A stretch of 64,000 bases of DNA from Streptomyces sp. NBC_01481 (GCF_026339995.1 NZ_JAPEPT010000002.1:168501-232500), one strand, 5' to 3'; counted from the stretch's first letter, positions 25,231 to 36,516 are shown. Numbers and translations: made by a program. Notes: generated by a model not told the origin, from the letters alone.

Positions 25231-26424
25231 TCAGCCCTTCACGCAGATGACCTGCTTGAGCTTCGCGACCACCTCGACCAGGTCCCGCTGCTGCTCCATC
25301 ACCTTCTCGATCGGCTTGTACGCACCCGGGATCTCATCCACGACGCCGGAGTCCTTACGGCACTCCACACCCCGCGTCTGCTCCTCCAGATCCTTCGTCG
25401 AGAACCGCCGCTTCGCCGCGTTCCGGCTCATCTTGCGACCCGCCCCGTGCGAGGCCGAGTTGAAGGACGCGGGGTTTCCCAGGCCCTTCACGATGTACGA
25501 GCCGGTGCCCATCGAGCCCGGGATGATCCCGAAGTCGCCGCTCCCCGCCCGGATCGCGCCCTTACGCGTGACCAGCAGGTCCATGCCCTCGTACCGCTCC
25601 TCCGCCACGTAGTTGTGGTGGCAGGAGATAACCGGCTCGAAGGTCACCTTCGCCTTCTTGAACTCCTTGCGGACCACGTCCTGGAAGAGCGACATCATCA
25701 TCGCGCGGTTGTACTTCGCGTACTCCTGCGCCCAGAAGAGGTCGTTCCGGTACGCGGACATCTGCGGGGTGTCCGCGATGAACACCGCCAGGTCGCGGTC
25801 GATCAGGCCCTGGTTGTGCGGCAGCTTCTGAGCCTCGCCGATGTGGAAGTCCGCGAGCTCCTTGCCGATGTTCCGGGATCCGGAGTGCAGCATCAGCCAG
25901 ACCGAGCCGGACTCGTCCAGGCAGAACTCGACGAAGTGGTTTCCGGAACCGAGCGTTCCCATCTGCTTCGTCGCACGCTCCTGACGGAACTTGACCGCGT
26001 CGGCCACCCCGTCGAACCGCGCCCAGAAGTTGTCCCACCCCGCCGCCGGGAAGCCGTGCAGCTGTCCCGGGTCGACCGGGTCGTCGTGCATCCCCCGGCC
26101 GACCGGGATCGCCTGCTCGATCTTGGAGCGCAGCCGGGAAAGATCTCCGGGCAGGTCGTTCGCGGTCAGCGACGTCTTCACCGCCGACATGCCGCAGCCG
26201 ATGTCGACACCCACCGCCGCCGGGCAGACCGCTCCGTGCATCGCGATCACCGAGCCGACCGTCGCGCCCTTGCCGTAGTGGACGTCCGGCATCACCGCGA
26301 GGCCCTTGATCCAGGGCAGCGTGGCGACGTTCCGGAGCTGCTGCATCGCGCCGCTCTCGACCGTCGAAGGGTCCGCCCACATCCGGATGGGGACCTTCGC
26401 ACCCGGCATCTCTACGTACGACAT
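25231..26424 (-). CDS. rtcB: RtcB-family RNA ligase
   Basis: A 397-aa protein from ATG 26424. It joins RNA ends bearing 2',3'-cyclic phosphate or 3'-phosphate to 5'-OH, using GTP and Mn2+, for RNA repair. The guanylated histidine is H326 in SHGAGRKMSR. Metal ligands are visible in GVDIGCGM (the DxGCG Cys motif), GSGNHFVE and SCHHNYV. The N-terminal AVMPDVHYGKGATVGSVIA is the usual signature. A degraded copy of its last 35 codons lies 0.75 kb downstream. Confidence 0.95.
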   Translation of the reverse strand: MSYVEMPGAKVPIRMWADPSTVESGAMQQLRNVATLPWIKGLAVMPDVHYGKGATVGSVIAMHGAVCPAAVGVDIGCGMSAVKTSLTANDLPGDLSRLRSKIEQAIPVGRGMHDDPVDPGQLHGFPAAGWDNFWARFDGVADAVKFRQERATKQMGTLGSGNHFVEFCLDESGSVWLMLHSGSRNIGKELADFHIGEAQKLPHNQGLIDRDLAVFIADTPQMSAYRNDLFWAQEYAKYNRAMMMSLFQDVVRKEFKKAKVTFEPVISCHHNYVAEERYEGMDLLVTRKGAIRAGSGDFGIIPGSMGTGSYIVKGLGNPASFNSASHGAGRKMSRNAAKRRFSTKDLEEQTRGVECRKDSGVVDEIPGAYKPIEKVMEQQRDLVEVVAKLKQVICVKG

Positions 26425-26596
26425 ACTTCCTCAATTCCCCCGAAACACCATGAAAAGTCTAAAGCGCAAAAGCCGGAGCCTAAGCCCGCATATGACTCAA
26501 CGGACCGGCATCCACGGCTGTGCGTGCGATAGACATTGTGTTCATCGGCCGCTCTCGCGCGGCAACCGTTTTTCCTCTCGAAGGGAGCCTGGGACC

Positions 26597-27445
26597 GTGC
26601 AACGAAAGGCGTACGTACCCGGCCTCGCGGCGCTCCTCGTGGCGCTCCTCGCCGGCTGCACCGCCGACAGCGGCACCGACGGCTCCGCCATCGACTCCAA
26701 GGCCGGGAAAGGCACGTCCTCCGTCGCGCAGCCCGGCAAGTACCGCACCCTGCGTGAGCCCTGCGGCTCCGTCCCGGGCTCCACGCTCAAGGACCTGCTG
26801 CCCGGCGCCGCCGAGCTGCCCGAGGAGCAGCGGCAGAAGATCTTCCGCGGCACGTCCGCCGTCACCTATGACACGGACCGCCGGGTCGGCTGCAGCTGGA
26901 AGGCCGACTCCCCGGACGCCTCCCACCACCTCAGCCTCGACTTCGAGCGTGTCGTCTCGTACGACGGGGCGGTGAGCGACGACGACCGGGCGCAGGAGGT
27001 CTTCGCCACGAAGCAGGACGCGGCCGACCTGCCGATCCCCGCGAACAGCGCCGCCACCGACGCCGACGACAATCGGGCCCAGGCATCCCCGCCCCCCACC
27101 CCCTCGACCTCGAAGCCCGCGACGGGCACCCCGGCCGGCACGCCCTCGGGAACCCCGAGCGGCACCCCCAGCGGCACCTCCACCGGCAGCGCCGACGGCC
27201 TGCAGCCCCGTGTCCTCGACGACCTCGGCGACGCCGCTTTCCTCGACGACGTCCTCACCGGAGCCGGGGCCGGATCCACCGCCCAGCGCCGCACCGTCAG
27301 CGTGGTCTTCCGCACATCCAACGTGATCGTGACCATCGTCTACGGCGAGCAGGCCGCCCGTACGACAGAGGTCCCGGACAGCAAGGAACTGCAGGACAGG
27401 GCCCGGAGTCTGGCCCGCAAGCTCGCCGAGGAGTTCAGCGGCTGA
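26597..27445 (+). CDS. DUF3558-like lipoprotein
   Basis: A 282-aa protein from GTG 26597 with AAGGGAG upstream. The signal peptide ends in a lipobox LLAGC. The mature part starts with a low-complexity linker, then REPCGSVPGSTLKDLLPGA and RVGCSWKADSPDASHHLSLDF, a pattern with two conserved cysteines seen in DUF3558 lipoproteins. An internal Pro/Thr/Ser tract includes TPSGTPSGTPSGT repeats. The next gene encodes a related lipoprotein, 143 bp downstream. Confidence 0.8.
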   Translation: MQRKAYVPGLAALLVALLAGCTADSGTDGSAIDSKAGKGTSSVAQPGKYRTLREPCGSVPGSTLKDLLPGAAELPEEQRQKIFRGTSAVTYDTDRRVGCSWKADSPDASHHLSLDFERVVSYDGAVSDDDRAQEVFATKQDAADLPIPANSAATDADDNRAQASPPPTPSTSKPATGTPAGTPSGTPSGTPSGTSTGSADGLQPRVLDDLGDAAFLDDVLTGAGAGSTAQRRTVSVVFRTSNVIVTIVYGEQAARTTEVPDSKELQDRARSLARKLAEEFSG

Positions 27446-27588
27446 CCCGCTGTGCGGACGGGTTGCGATGTGGCGTACGTATCGGGAGACAGTCCCACGG
27501 AAGGGCCGGGTCCGCGTACCGTGGCCTGGCCGACCGGACCGACCGTACGACTGTCGACCGACATCGACTGACATCGACTGAAGGAACC

Positions 27589-28317
27589 ATGCACCGTTCA
27601 GCCCCGCGACTCGCCCGCATTCTCGCCTGTGCCGCCGTCCCGGTGATGCTCGTCGTCTCCGGCTGCTCCGCGCTCTCGGACTCCGACAGCAAGAAGGACT
27701 CGGGCTCGGACTCGTCCTCCTCCGCCACCTCGCAGGGCGGACAGAAGCCCGCGGCCGTCGACCCGGTGAAGTACGCCAAGCTCCCCGAGCCGTGCAAGTC
27801 GATCTCCGCGAAGACGATCGCGAAGCTGGTCCCGAAGACGAAGGCCAAGGCGGGCACGGCCGGAAAGTCCTCGGACACCACCAGCCGCGGCAGCTGCTCC
27901 TGGAACGGCCTGGACGACAACGGCATCAAGGGCTCCCAGTACCGCTGGCTCGACGTCTCCTTCCTCCGCTACGAGTCCGAGCAGTCGCTCGGCGTCAGCG
28001 GCAAGAAGCGTGCCGAAGACAACTACGCCAAGGAAGTCGCCAACGCGCAGGCGACCGAGGGCGCGAAGAAGGTCCGGACCTCGCCCGCGAGCGGCGTCGG
28101 CGAGTCGGCCACGGCCGTCGGCTACGAACTGACCAAAACCGGCGAGGACTTCACCTACGCCACGATCGTGACCCGCGTGGACAACGTCGTGATCACGCTC
28201 ACCTACAACGGCACGGGCTACGCGGGCGCCAAGTCCCCGTCCTCCTCCGAACTGATGGAAGGCGCTGTGGCGGCTGCCAAGGAAGCCGTCACCTCGGTGG
28301 GCACCGCCAACAAGTAG
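27589..28317 (+). CDS. DUF3558-like lipoprotein, paralogue of the upstream gene
   Basis: A 242-aa protein from ATG 27589 with AAGGAA 5 nt upstream. Signal peptide and lipobox VVSGC, then a Ser/Asp-rich linker (SDSDSKKDSGSDSSSSA). KLPEPCKSISAKTIAKLVPKT and RGSCSWNGLD repeat the paired-cysteine pattern of the preceding lipoprotein, and both end with a VVITLTYN-type strand, so they are tandem paralogues. Expected on the outer face of the membrane; function unknown. Confidence 0.82.
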   Translation: MHRSAPRLARILACAAVPVMLVVSGCSALSDSDSKKDSGSDSSSSATSQGGQKPAAVDPVKYAKLPEPCKSISAKTIAKLVPKTKAKAGTAGKSSDTTSRGSCSWNGLDDNGIKGSQYRWLDVSFLRYESEQSLGVSGKKRAEDNYAKEVANAQATEGAKKVRTSPASGVGESATAVGYELTKTGEDFTYATIVTRVDNVVITLTYNGTGYAGAKSPSSSELMEGAVAAAKEAVTSVGTANK

Positions 28318-28458
28318 TTTCCGGCCAGAGCCTGTTGACGGATCCCGCCACCCGGGCGTACCCGCGGTAGCACCCGACGAGGGTCGCCCGGACGGGCGGG
28401 CTCCGTAAGCATGTGCCAGGCTGTGCCCGCTGGAATCGAATACGGGAGGGGATCGCGC

Positions 28459-29757
28459 GTGGCCGCGATGCAGCTGACACGCACGCACCGCATACTCATC
28501 GGGCTCGTCGTCACGGGCGCGGTCATCATCGCCGCGATCGGATTCGCGGGTTCGTACGCCGCCGTGCGCGAGCTCGCCGAGAGCAAGGGCTTCGGCCGCT
28601 TCTCCCTCGTCTTCCCCATCGGAATCGACGCGGGCATCTGTGTTCTGCTCGCCCTCGACCTGCTGCTGACCTGGCTGCGCATCCCCTTCCCGCTGCTGCG
28701 CCAGACCGCCTGGCTGCTGACCGTCGCGACGATCGCCTTCAACGGCGCGGCCTCGTGGCCCGACCCGCTCGGCGTCGGCATGCACGCGGTCATTCCGGTG
28801 CTGTTCGTCGTCTCGGTCGAGGCGGCGCGGCACGCGGTGGGCCGGATCGCGGACATCACGGCCGACAAGCACATGGAAGGCGTGCGGCTCACCCGCTGGC
28901 TGCTGTCCCCGATCCCCACGTTCAGGCTGTGGCGCCGGATGAAGCTGTGGGAGCTGCGCAGTTACGAGCAGGTCATCAGGCTGGAGCAGGACCGGCTGAT
29001 CTACCAGGCGCGCCTGCAGGCCCGCTTCGGGCGGAGCTGGAGACGCAAGGCGCCGGTCGAGTCACTCATGCCGCTGCGCCTGGCGAAGTACGGCGTGCCG
29101 CTCGCCGAGACGGCCCCGGCGGGGCTGGCCGCGGCGGGCGTTGAGCCGGCACTGATTCCGCCGGCGCCGCCGAAGTCGCAACAGCAGCAGCAGCCGCAGC
29201 CGGAGCTGCCGCGGGGCCAGGAGTGGGCGCAGGAGCCCGAGCCCGAGCAGTACGAGCCCGAACAGTACGAGCAGCCGTACGAGCAGGAGCAGCAGGAGCA
29301 GTACGAGCAGGGCCCCGCCAACCACGAAAGTCCGTGGTTCGCCGCGCCGCAGGTCCCGCAGGAGGCGTACCAGGAGGCGTACGAGAGCGCCTTCAACCCG
29401 ACGTACGTGGAGGGCCTGGAGCCCACCCCCGTCCGCGTCCCCGCGGGCCCGGGCCGCACCCGCCCCCTCGGCGGCATGGTGCCCGGCCAGCGCGTGGAGG
29501 GCCCCGCACCGGAGCCCGTCCAGGAGGAGTTCCCGGAGCCGCCCGCCGACACGGAGGAGTTCAGGGAGCTGGCCTATCCGGTCTTCCAGGCGTACGTGAA
29601 CCAGCACGGCGCGTTCCCGAGCGCGGAGCAGCTGGACATACACCTCACGGACGGCCACGGGGTGCGGCATCCGCGGAGCGCGGCGCTGCTGCGGCGGCTG
29701 ATGCCGGAGTTCAAGAACCGGTTCCAGGCGGAGCTTGAGGCGGAGCACATCGCTTGA
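28459..29757 (+). CDS. DUF2637 membrane protein with Gln/Glu/Tyr-rich tail
   Basis: A 432-aa protein from GTG 28459 (GGGAGGGG upstream). Four helices occupy about residues 12-130 (ILIGLVVTGAVIIAAIGFAGSY, FPIGIDAGICVLLALDLLLTW, TAWLLTVATIAFNGAASW, AVIPVLFVVSVEAAR), matching DUF2637. A basic segment with LRSYEQVIRLEQDRL follows, then a disordered tract of EQYEP/EQYEQ repeats near residues 260-290, then a small C-terminal helical domain (YPVFQAYVNQHGAFPSAEQLDIHL) resembling a DNA-binding or replication-type module. DUF2637 proteins also occur on mobile plasmids; the chromosomal role is unclear. Confidence 0.8.
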   Translation: MAAMQLTRTHRILIGLVVTGAVIIAAIGFAGSYAAVRELAESKGFGRFSLVFPIGIDAGICVLLALDLLLTWLRIPFPLLRQTAWLLTVATIAFNGAASWPDPLGVGMHAVIPVLFVVSVEAARHAVGRIADITADKHMEGVRLTRWLLSPIPTFRLWRRMKLWELRSYEQVIRLEQDRLIYQARLQARFGRSWRRKAPVESLMPLRLAKYGVPLAETAPAGLAAAGVEPALIPPAPPKSQQQQQPQPELPRGQEWAQEPEPEQYEPEQYEQPYEQEQQEQYEQGPANHESPWFAAPQVPQEAYQEAYESAFNPTYVEGLEPTPVRVPAGPGRTRPLGGMVPGQRVEGPAPEPVQEEFPEPPADTEEFRELAYPVFQAYVNQHGAFPSAEQLDIHLTDGHGVRHPRSAALLRRLMPEFKNRFQAELEAEHIA

Positions 29758-30112
29758 GCGGGGAGTTTCCCCCCACCCCGCCCTCCCCCAGACTCCGTCC
29801 GGGGGACCCCCAACCTCCCTGCGCCCGCTTCGCGGCGCGACCGGGGCTCCGCCCCCAAGCCCCCATACGCCCTTCTGGGGGTCCCCCCACGCCCGCAGGG
29901 CGTAGGGGGAGTGTCCTCAAACGCCGGACGGGCTGGATGTGCGGCCGAGCCGCACATCCAGCCTCGCCGGCGATTGAGGCGCCGTCCCGGGCGCGAAATT
30001 CAGCCCGTCCGGCGTTTGAGGACATGCGGCCGAAGGTCGCATACGGGGTTCGGGGCGGAGCCCCGATTCGGGAAGGGGCGGGGTGGGGAACAGGCCCGCC
30101 GCAGGCGGCCCC
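29758..30112. repeat. Cluster of dispersed GC-rich repeats, no gene
   Basis: This 355-bp convergent gap is filled by repeat modules: an inverted core at 29912-29934, a variant near 29958-29983 (CCTCGCCGGCGATTGAGGC), a direct core at 30001-30023 and the GGGGCGGAGCCCC module near 30050. The inverted and direct cores face one another and could fold into a large hairpin between the DUF2637 and lysS 3' ends. Confidence 0.75.
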
Positions 30113-31837
30113 CTACGCCCCCAGCAGCTTCCGCACCCGCTCCGCCCCCACCGCCAGCAGCAGCGTCGGCAGCCTCGGCCCCGTCTCCCTGCTCACCAGC
30201 AGCCGGTACAGCAGCGCGAAGAACGTCCGCTGCGCCACCTTCAGCTCCGGCGTCGGCTTCGCGTCCGGCTCCAGGCCCGCCATCACCTTCGGTACGCCGT
30301 AGACCAGCGTCGTCAGGCCGTCCAGGGACCAGTGCGTGTCCAGGCTCTCCAGGAGCAGCCGCAGCGACTCGCGGCCCTGCTCGTCGAGCGACGACAGCAG
30401 CTCCGTATCGGGCTCGGAGCGCACGACCGTCCGCGCCTCCGCCGGGACCTGCGAGGTGATCCAGTTCTCGGCGCGGTCCAGCCGGGGCCGGGCCTCGTCG
30501 AGCGAGGACAGCGGGTTCGACGGGTCGAGGTCGCTCAGGATGCGGATCGTCTGCTCGTCGTGCCCTGCCGTGATGTCGACGACCGACGCCAGCGTGCGGT
30601 ACGGCAGCGGCCGCGGCGTCCGCGGCAGCTCTCCCGCCGCCGTGCGCGCGGCGCGCGAGTACGCCGCGGCGTCCGCCGCCAGCGCGGTCCCGTCCGAGAC
30701 CTTGCTCTCCAGCTTGTCCCACTCGTCGTAGAGCCGCTGGATCTCCTGGTCGAAGGCGATCTTGAAGGACTGGTTCGGCTTGCGGCGCGCGTACAGCCAG
30801 CGCAGCAGCTGCGGCTCCATGATCTTCAGCGCGTCCGCCGGCGTCGGCACGCCTCCGCGCGAGGACGACATCTTCGCCATCCCGGAGATCCCCACGAACG
30901 CATACATGGGGCCGATCGGCTGCACTCCGTCGAAGATGTCACGCACGATCTGCCCGCCGACGACGAACGACGACCCCGGCGAGGAGTGGTCGACACCGCT
31001 CGGCTCGAAGATCACGCCTTCGTAGGCCCAGCGCATGGGCCAGTCGACCTTCCAGACCAGCTTGCCGCGGTTGAACTCGCTCAGCCGCACCGTCTCGCCG
31101 AAGCCGCACGCCGTGCAGACGTAGGTCAGCTCGGTGGTCTCGTCGTTGTACGAGGTGACGGTCGTGAGGTCCTTGTGGCACTGCCCGCAGTAGGGCTTGT
31201 ACGGGAAGTAGCCCGCCGCCCCGCCGCTGCCGTCGTCCTCCTCGGCCGCGCCGGATCCCTCCGCCGCCTCCAGCTCCGCCTCGTCGAGGGGCTTCTGCGA
31301 CTTCTTCGCGGGCGCCTTCTTCGTGCGGTACTGGTCGAGGATCGCGTTGATCTTCGCCCGGTTCTTCATCGCGTGCAGGATCTGCTCGCGGTACACACCT
31401 GACGTGTACTGCTCGGTCTGGCTGATGCCGTCGTACTCGACGCCCAGCTCGGCCAGGGACGCGGTCATCGCGGCCTTGAAGTGCTCGGCCCAGTTCGCGT
31501 GCGGAGAGCCTTCCGGCGCGGGCACCGAGGTCAGCGGCTTGCCGATGTGCTCGCCCCACGAGTCGTCCACACCGGGCACCCCGGCCGGAACCTTGCGGTA
31601 TCGGTCGTAGTCGTCCCAGGAGATCAGGTGCCGGACCTCGTACCCACGCCGCCGGATCTCGTCGGCGACCAGGTGCGGGGTCATCACCTCACGCAGATTG
31701 CCCAGGTGGATCGGGCCCGAGGGCGAGAGGCCGGACGCGACGACGACCGGTTTGCCAGGCGCACGTCGCTCCGACTCGGCGATGACCTCGTCCGCGAAAC
31801 GGGAGACCCAGTCGGTCTCGGTGCTGCTCTGAGCCAC
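30113..31837 (-). CDS. lysS: Class I lysyl-tRNA synthetase
   Basis: A 574-aa protein. It charges tRNA(Lys) with lysine. It is the class I (archaeal-type) enzyme rather than the usual bacterial class II: the Rossmann signatures are [10 protein letters not shown] (HIGH) and AKMSSSRGG (KMSKS). Zn-type CxxC pairs occur in YCGQCHKDL and VCTACGFGE. Start GTG 31837 ([18 protein letters not shown]) is chosen; GTG 31846 adds MPI and is also plausible. An acidic/Lys-rich insert lies near residues 160-200. It is divergent from argS. Confidence 0.95.
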   Translation of the reverse strand: MAQSSTETDWVSRFADEVIAESERRAPGKPVVVASGLSPSGPIHLGNLREVMTPHLVADEIRRRGYEVRHLISWDDYDRYRKVPAGVPGVDDSWGEHIGKPLTSVPAPEGSPHANWAEHFKAAMTASLAELGVEYDGISQTEQYTSGVYREQILHAMKNRAKINAILDQYRTKKAPAKKSQKPLDEAELEAAEGSGAAEEDDGSGGAAGYFPYKPYCGQCHKDLTTVTSYNDETTELTYVCTACGFGETVRLSEFNRGKLVWKVDWPMRWAYEGVIFEPSGVDHSSPGSSFVVGGQIVRDIFDGVQPIGPMYAFVGISGMAKMSSSRGGVPTPADALKIMEPQLLRWLYARRKPNQSFKIAFDQEIQRLYDEWDKLESKVSDGTALAADAAAYSRAARTAAGELPRTPRPLPYRTLASVVDITAGHDEQTIRILSDLDPSNPLSSLDEARPRLDRAENWITSQVPAEARTVVRSEPDTELLSSLDEQGRESLRLLLESLDTHWSLDGLTTLVYGVPKVMAGLEPDAKPTPELKVAQRTFFALLYRLLVSRETGPRLPTLLLAVGAERVRKLLGA

Positions 31838-32044
31838 GATCGGCACGTCCTTGAATGCTTGGGGTTCTCTTGGGTTCTCGACAGGCGTCGTACGCCATTG
31901 TCCCAGACGGAACGGCTCCCCCTGAGGTTGCTCATCGCCGTGCTGATTCCGGGGAGAAATCCGAGGAGAAACAGGTTGCTGCCCCATGGGACACTTGACA
32001 ACCGAAATAGCCCTCCCGACGAGACTCGACAAGAACGGAAGCTC

Positions 32045-33814
<1,770 letters not shown>

Positions 33815-33819
33815 CTCCG

Positions 33820-33853
33820 GGGTCTCTGAGGGTCGGCCGACCCTCAGAGACCC
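33820..33853. terminator. Perfect 34-bp palindrome between convergent genes
   Basis: Two 17-bp arms, GGGTCTCTGAGGGTCGG and its exact reverse complement, with no spacer. It fills the whole gap between the argS stop and the stop of the convergent gene at 33854, so it most likely terminates both transcripts. Confidence 0.75.
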
Positions 33854-35104
33854 TCAGGACGCGGGCTGCTCGACCCAGGCGCTCCTGTCCGGCCACCACC
33901 CGTACTGCTTCCGCCCCTCGATCGCGCTCGTACGGAACGGCTTCCCGCCGTCGTCGACGCGCACCGTGCCCCGCCGGTCCCCGCTGCTCCAGTCGAGCTC
34001 CAGGTACCAGCTGACGTCGTGTCCCTCGGTGTGGAGGTCGAGGTTCAGCACCTGCGGATCGTTGGACGCGACCTTGTACGGGAAGTCCTTGGCGGGCACG
34101 ACGGTGTCCCCGTCCCGCCCCGCCACGGGCTTCACCAGCGGATGCGGCGCGTCCAGGTCGACGTCGAAGGTCTGTGGGGTGACACCGCCGCCGCAGCCGT
34201 CTCCCATCGAGTACGCGTCCCAGTCGAGGGGTGCGCTTCGCCCGACGACCCGTACGTGTACGGCGTTCAGCACCACGGAGTCCGCGGTCTTGCCCGTCGC
34301 TGTCAGCTGAAGCCGCATGCTGCCGCCGTCGACACCCCCCAGCGCACGGGCCCAGCCGCGGACGTCCTGCGGCGCAGGCTGTGGCGGGACAGCATCCGGA
34401 GCCTCGTCCAGCACATAGAACTGACCGCAGGGCTCGTCCCAGTTGTACGAGCTGACGCCCACCCGCAGCGGTACGCCACCCGTCGCCGGAGGCGTGGCCC
34501 GGCGGCTCGGAGCAGACGAAGCGGACGGGCTGCCGCTCGGCGACATGCTCACGGAAGGGCTCCCGCTCGGCGAGGCGCTGGAGGGTGTGGTGCGTGGTGC
34601 GGTGGTACCTGGCGGGGCACTGGCTCCGGAGACGGCGCCCGACCTCTTCCCGCCCTCGTCCCCGTTGGCCGCGTGAACGGCGAAGAAAGCGGCGGGCACG
34701 GCGAGGGCGACAACGGCCCCCGCACCAAGGGCGATTCGCATCCGGTTGCGGCCGCGGCCGCGCGGCGCGACGGCGGCTTCGGGCACGACCTCGGGCTCCG
34801 TGGCAGCGACCGGAACCTCGGTCTCCACAGCCTGTGGAACATCTGCCCGTGCCCGCTTCCGCGCGCCGTCCGCCAGAATCCAGCGCCGGTGCAGGTCCAC
34901 CAGTTCGTCCGGCGTCGCCGCGCACAGCCGCGCGAGCCGCTCCACGGGGGCGTAGTCGGTCGGGACGGCGTCGCCGTTGCAGTACCGGTGCAGCGTGGAC
35001 GTACTGACATGGAGCTTGCCCGCCAGCACGCCATAGCTGCGTCCGGAGCGGTCCTTGAGTTGCCTGAGCAGGGCCGCGAACTCCTCGGCCTCTGGCGTCG
35101 CCAC
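33854..35104 (-). CDS. XRE-type HTH protein with single TM and extracellular domain
   Basis: A 416-aa protein from GTG 35104. Residues 7-75 are a cytoplasmic HTH (AALLRQLKDRSGRSYGVLAGKL, VSTSTLHRYCNGDAVP), TM about 122-145, then a Ser/Pro repeat linker (SPSGSPSVSMSPSGSPS) and an extracellular domain of about 200 residues with paired cysteines (EPCGQFYVLDE, GDGCGGG) and alternating beta strands. The layout is that of a transmembrane regulator coupling an outside signal to DNA, as in other Streptomyces helix-turn-helix membrane proteins. Ligand unknown. Confidence 0.82.
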   Translation of the reverse strand: MATPEAEEFAALLRQLKDRSGRSYGVLAGKLHVSTSTLHRYCNGDAVPTDYAPVERLARLCAATPDELVDLHRRWILADGARKRARADVPQAVETEVPVAATEPEVVPEAAVAPRGRGRNRMRIALGAGAVVALAVPAAFFAVHAANGDEGGKRSGAVSGASAPPGTTAPRTTPSSASPSGSPSVSMSPSGSPSASSAPSRRATPPATGGVPLRVGVSSYNWDEPCGQFYVLDEAPDAVPPQPAPQDVRGWARALGGVDGGSMRLQLTATGKTADSVVLNAVHVRVVGRSAPLDWDAYSMGDGCGGGVTPQTFDVDLDAPHPLVKPVAGRDGDTVVPAKDFPYKVASNDPQVLNLDLHTEGHDVSWYLELDWSSGDRRGTVRVDDGGKPFRTSAIEGRKQYGWWPDRSAWVEQPAS

Positions 35105-35260
35105 TGCTGTGTTCCCCCTCGTGAGCCCTGCCGACTGTCCCGGATCGCCGTTCCAGGGACATGAAATCCGCCCAGGTCACAGTACGCGCCGCCGTTCCAG
35201 CATCCCCAATGGTTCAGGGCCTGTTGCGGCCGGAATCCGCCGAGGCCCAGCCTGTGATCA

Positions 35261-35359
35261 ATGCGAAGCCACATCCGCGACAGCCTCATTGATGTCGTGG
35301 CGGCACTCGTACTGATCGCGGCGACCACGATCGTCACGGCCCTCATCTGCCGCTACTGA
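35261..35359 (+). CDS. Putative 32-aa single-TM peptide
   Basis: ATG 35261 to TGA 35359 encodes a peptide starting MRSHIRDSLIDVVAALVLIA. A polar basic N-terminus is followed by about 20 hydrophobic residues and a short ICRY end, a plausible small membrane protein. No strong ribosome binding site is present. It lies 35 bp upstream of the DUF4232 lipoprotein and could be its leader peptide. Confidence 0.45.
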   Translation: MRSHIRDSLIDVVAALVLIAATTIVTALICRY

Positions 35360-35393
35360 CCCAACAGACCGACCACGGGGAGAACCGAACACC

Positions 35394-36077
35394 ATGCGCA
35401 ACACCGCCGTAGCCGCCACCGCTCTGCTGGCCGCCCTCTCACTGACCGCGTGCCAGTCCGCCGACGACGACGCAAAGAAGCCCAGCGCGTCGGCCCCGAC
35501 CACGAGCGCCCCCGCGGCCGACACGACCGGGCCCACGACCGACGCCAAGACCCCGGCCGCGGACACGGCAAAGCAGCCCACGACGGGCACCAAGCCCACC
35601 TCCGCGGGCAAGGGAAAGACCGGCGGTGGCACCGGCACTGACACCGGCCCCGTCACCACCGCCTGCACCGACGCGAACACCAAGGTCACCGTCACCAAGG
35701 TGAGCCGCCCCATCAACCATCTGCTGCTCACCGTCACCAACACCGGCTCCAAGGCGTGCAACGCCTACCACGCCCCGTTGCTTCGCATCGACGAGGGCCA
35801 GGCCGTCACCCGGATCATGGACGAGAGCAAGCCGCAGGCGGTCGTCACGCTCTCCCCCGGGCAGTCCGGGTACGCGTCGATCCTCCTGTCCGCCGCCGAC
35901 GGCAGCGGCGAGAACGGGCGTACGGCAAAGACACTCGGAGTCCTCTTCGCCCCGCGCAACGGTTCCGGCTCCATCGGCAGCCCCCACGTGCTCACCCTCC
36001 CCGCGAACACGTACACCGACGACTCCGTGGCCGTCAGTTACTGGCAGACCAGCATGTCCGACGCGCTCATGTACTGA
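35394..36077 (+). CDS. DUF4232 lipoprotein
   Basis: A 227-aa protein from ATG 35394. Signal peptide with lipobox LTAC at about residue 20, a Thr/Ala/Lys-rich linker to about residue 85, then a DUF4232 beta domain (TACTDANTKVTVTKVSRPINHLLLTVTNTG, CNAYHAPLLRI, VVTLSPGQSGYASILL). Such proteins are common in actinobacterial cell envelopes. Function unknown. Confidence 0.85.
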   Translation: MRNTAVAATALLAALSLTACQSADDDAKKPSASAPTTSAPAADTTGPTTDAKTPAADTAKQPTTGTKPTSAGKGKTGGGTGTDTGPVTTACTDANTKVTVTKVSRPINHLLLTVTNTGSKACNAYHAPLLRIDEGQAVTRIMDESKPQAVVTLSPGQSGYASILLSAADGSGENGRTAKTLGVLFAPRNGSGSIGSPHVLTLPANTYTDDSVAVSYWQTSMSDALMY

Positions 36078-36106
36078 CCCGCACCACGTACTGACGCACC
36101 CCACGC

Positions 36107-36140
36107 GACAGCCCCCACCGGTTCCCCGGCGGGGGCTGTC
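36107..36140. terminator. Hairpin between DUF4232 and DUF1876 genes
   Basis: GACAGCCCCC at 36107 pairs with GGGGGCTGTC at 36131-36140, extended inward by CCGG/CCGG around a short loop. It sits between two convergent genes and should act in both directions. Confidence 0.75.
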
Positions 36141-36152
36141 ACCGCATCCCGG

Positions 36153-36422
36153 TCACCTCAGGGGGTGCGACATCCTGCCCGAGGCTTCGTCGATCTCCAC
36201 ATGAGCCTTCTGCAGCAGTTGCGAGGCGATGTCCATGAGCGCCCGCGCGCCCGAGATCTCCTCGCCGACCCGGAGCTGCTCCGGGTCGGAGTGGTGGCGC
36301 TGGGCGTTACCGTGGCCGCGGATTTCCGTGCCGTCGCCCAGTCTCACCATGGCGGCCGCCCTGGTCCGGTCGCCTTCCTCCTGGAATTCCATCTCAACGT
36401 GCCATCCGACGAGTGTCTGCAT
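36153..36422 (-). CDS. DUF1876 domain protein
   Basis: An 89-aa protein from ATG 36422. It begins MQTLVGWHVEMEFQEEGDRTRAAAMVRL and ends ALMDIASQLLQKAHVEIDEASGR, the pattern of the DUF1876 (dsRNA-binding-like fold) family found across streptomycetes. Function unknown; not obviously in an operon with the HATPase gene 94 bp upstream on the same strand. Confidence 0.85.
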   Translation of the reverse strand: MQTLVGWHVEMEFQEEGDRTRAAAMVRLGDGTEIRGHGNAQRHHSDPEQLRVGEEISGARALMDIASQLLQKAHVEIDEASGRMSHPLR

Positions 36423-36516
36423 GGCGGATCACCTCCAGCGGTACCTCCAGAGTGCGCCGCCGGGCCCGTGATCACCACATCACTGACCGAAATGGTGCGC
36501 ACCCGACTTATTACGC

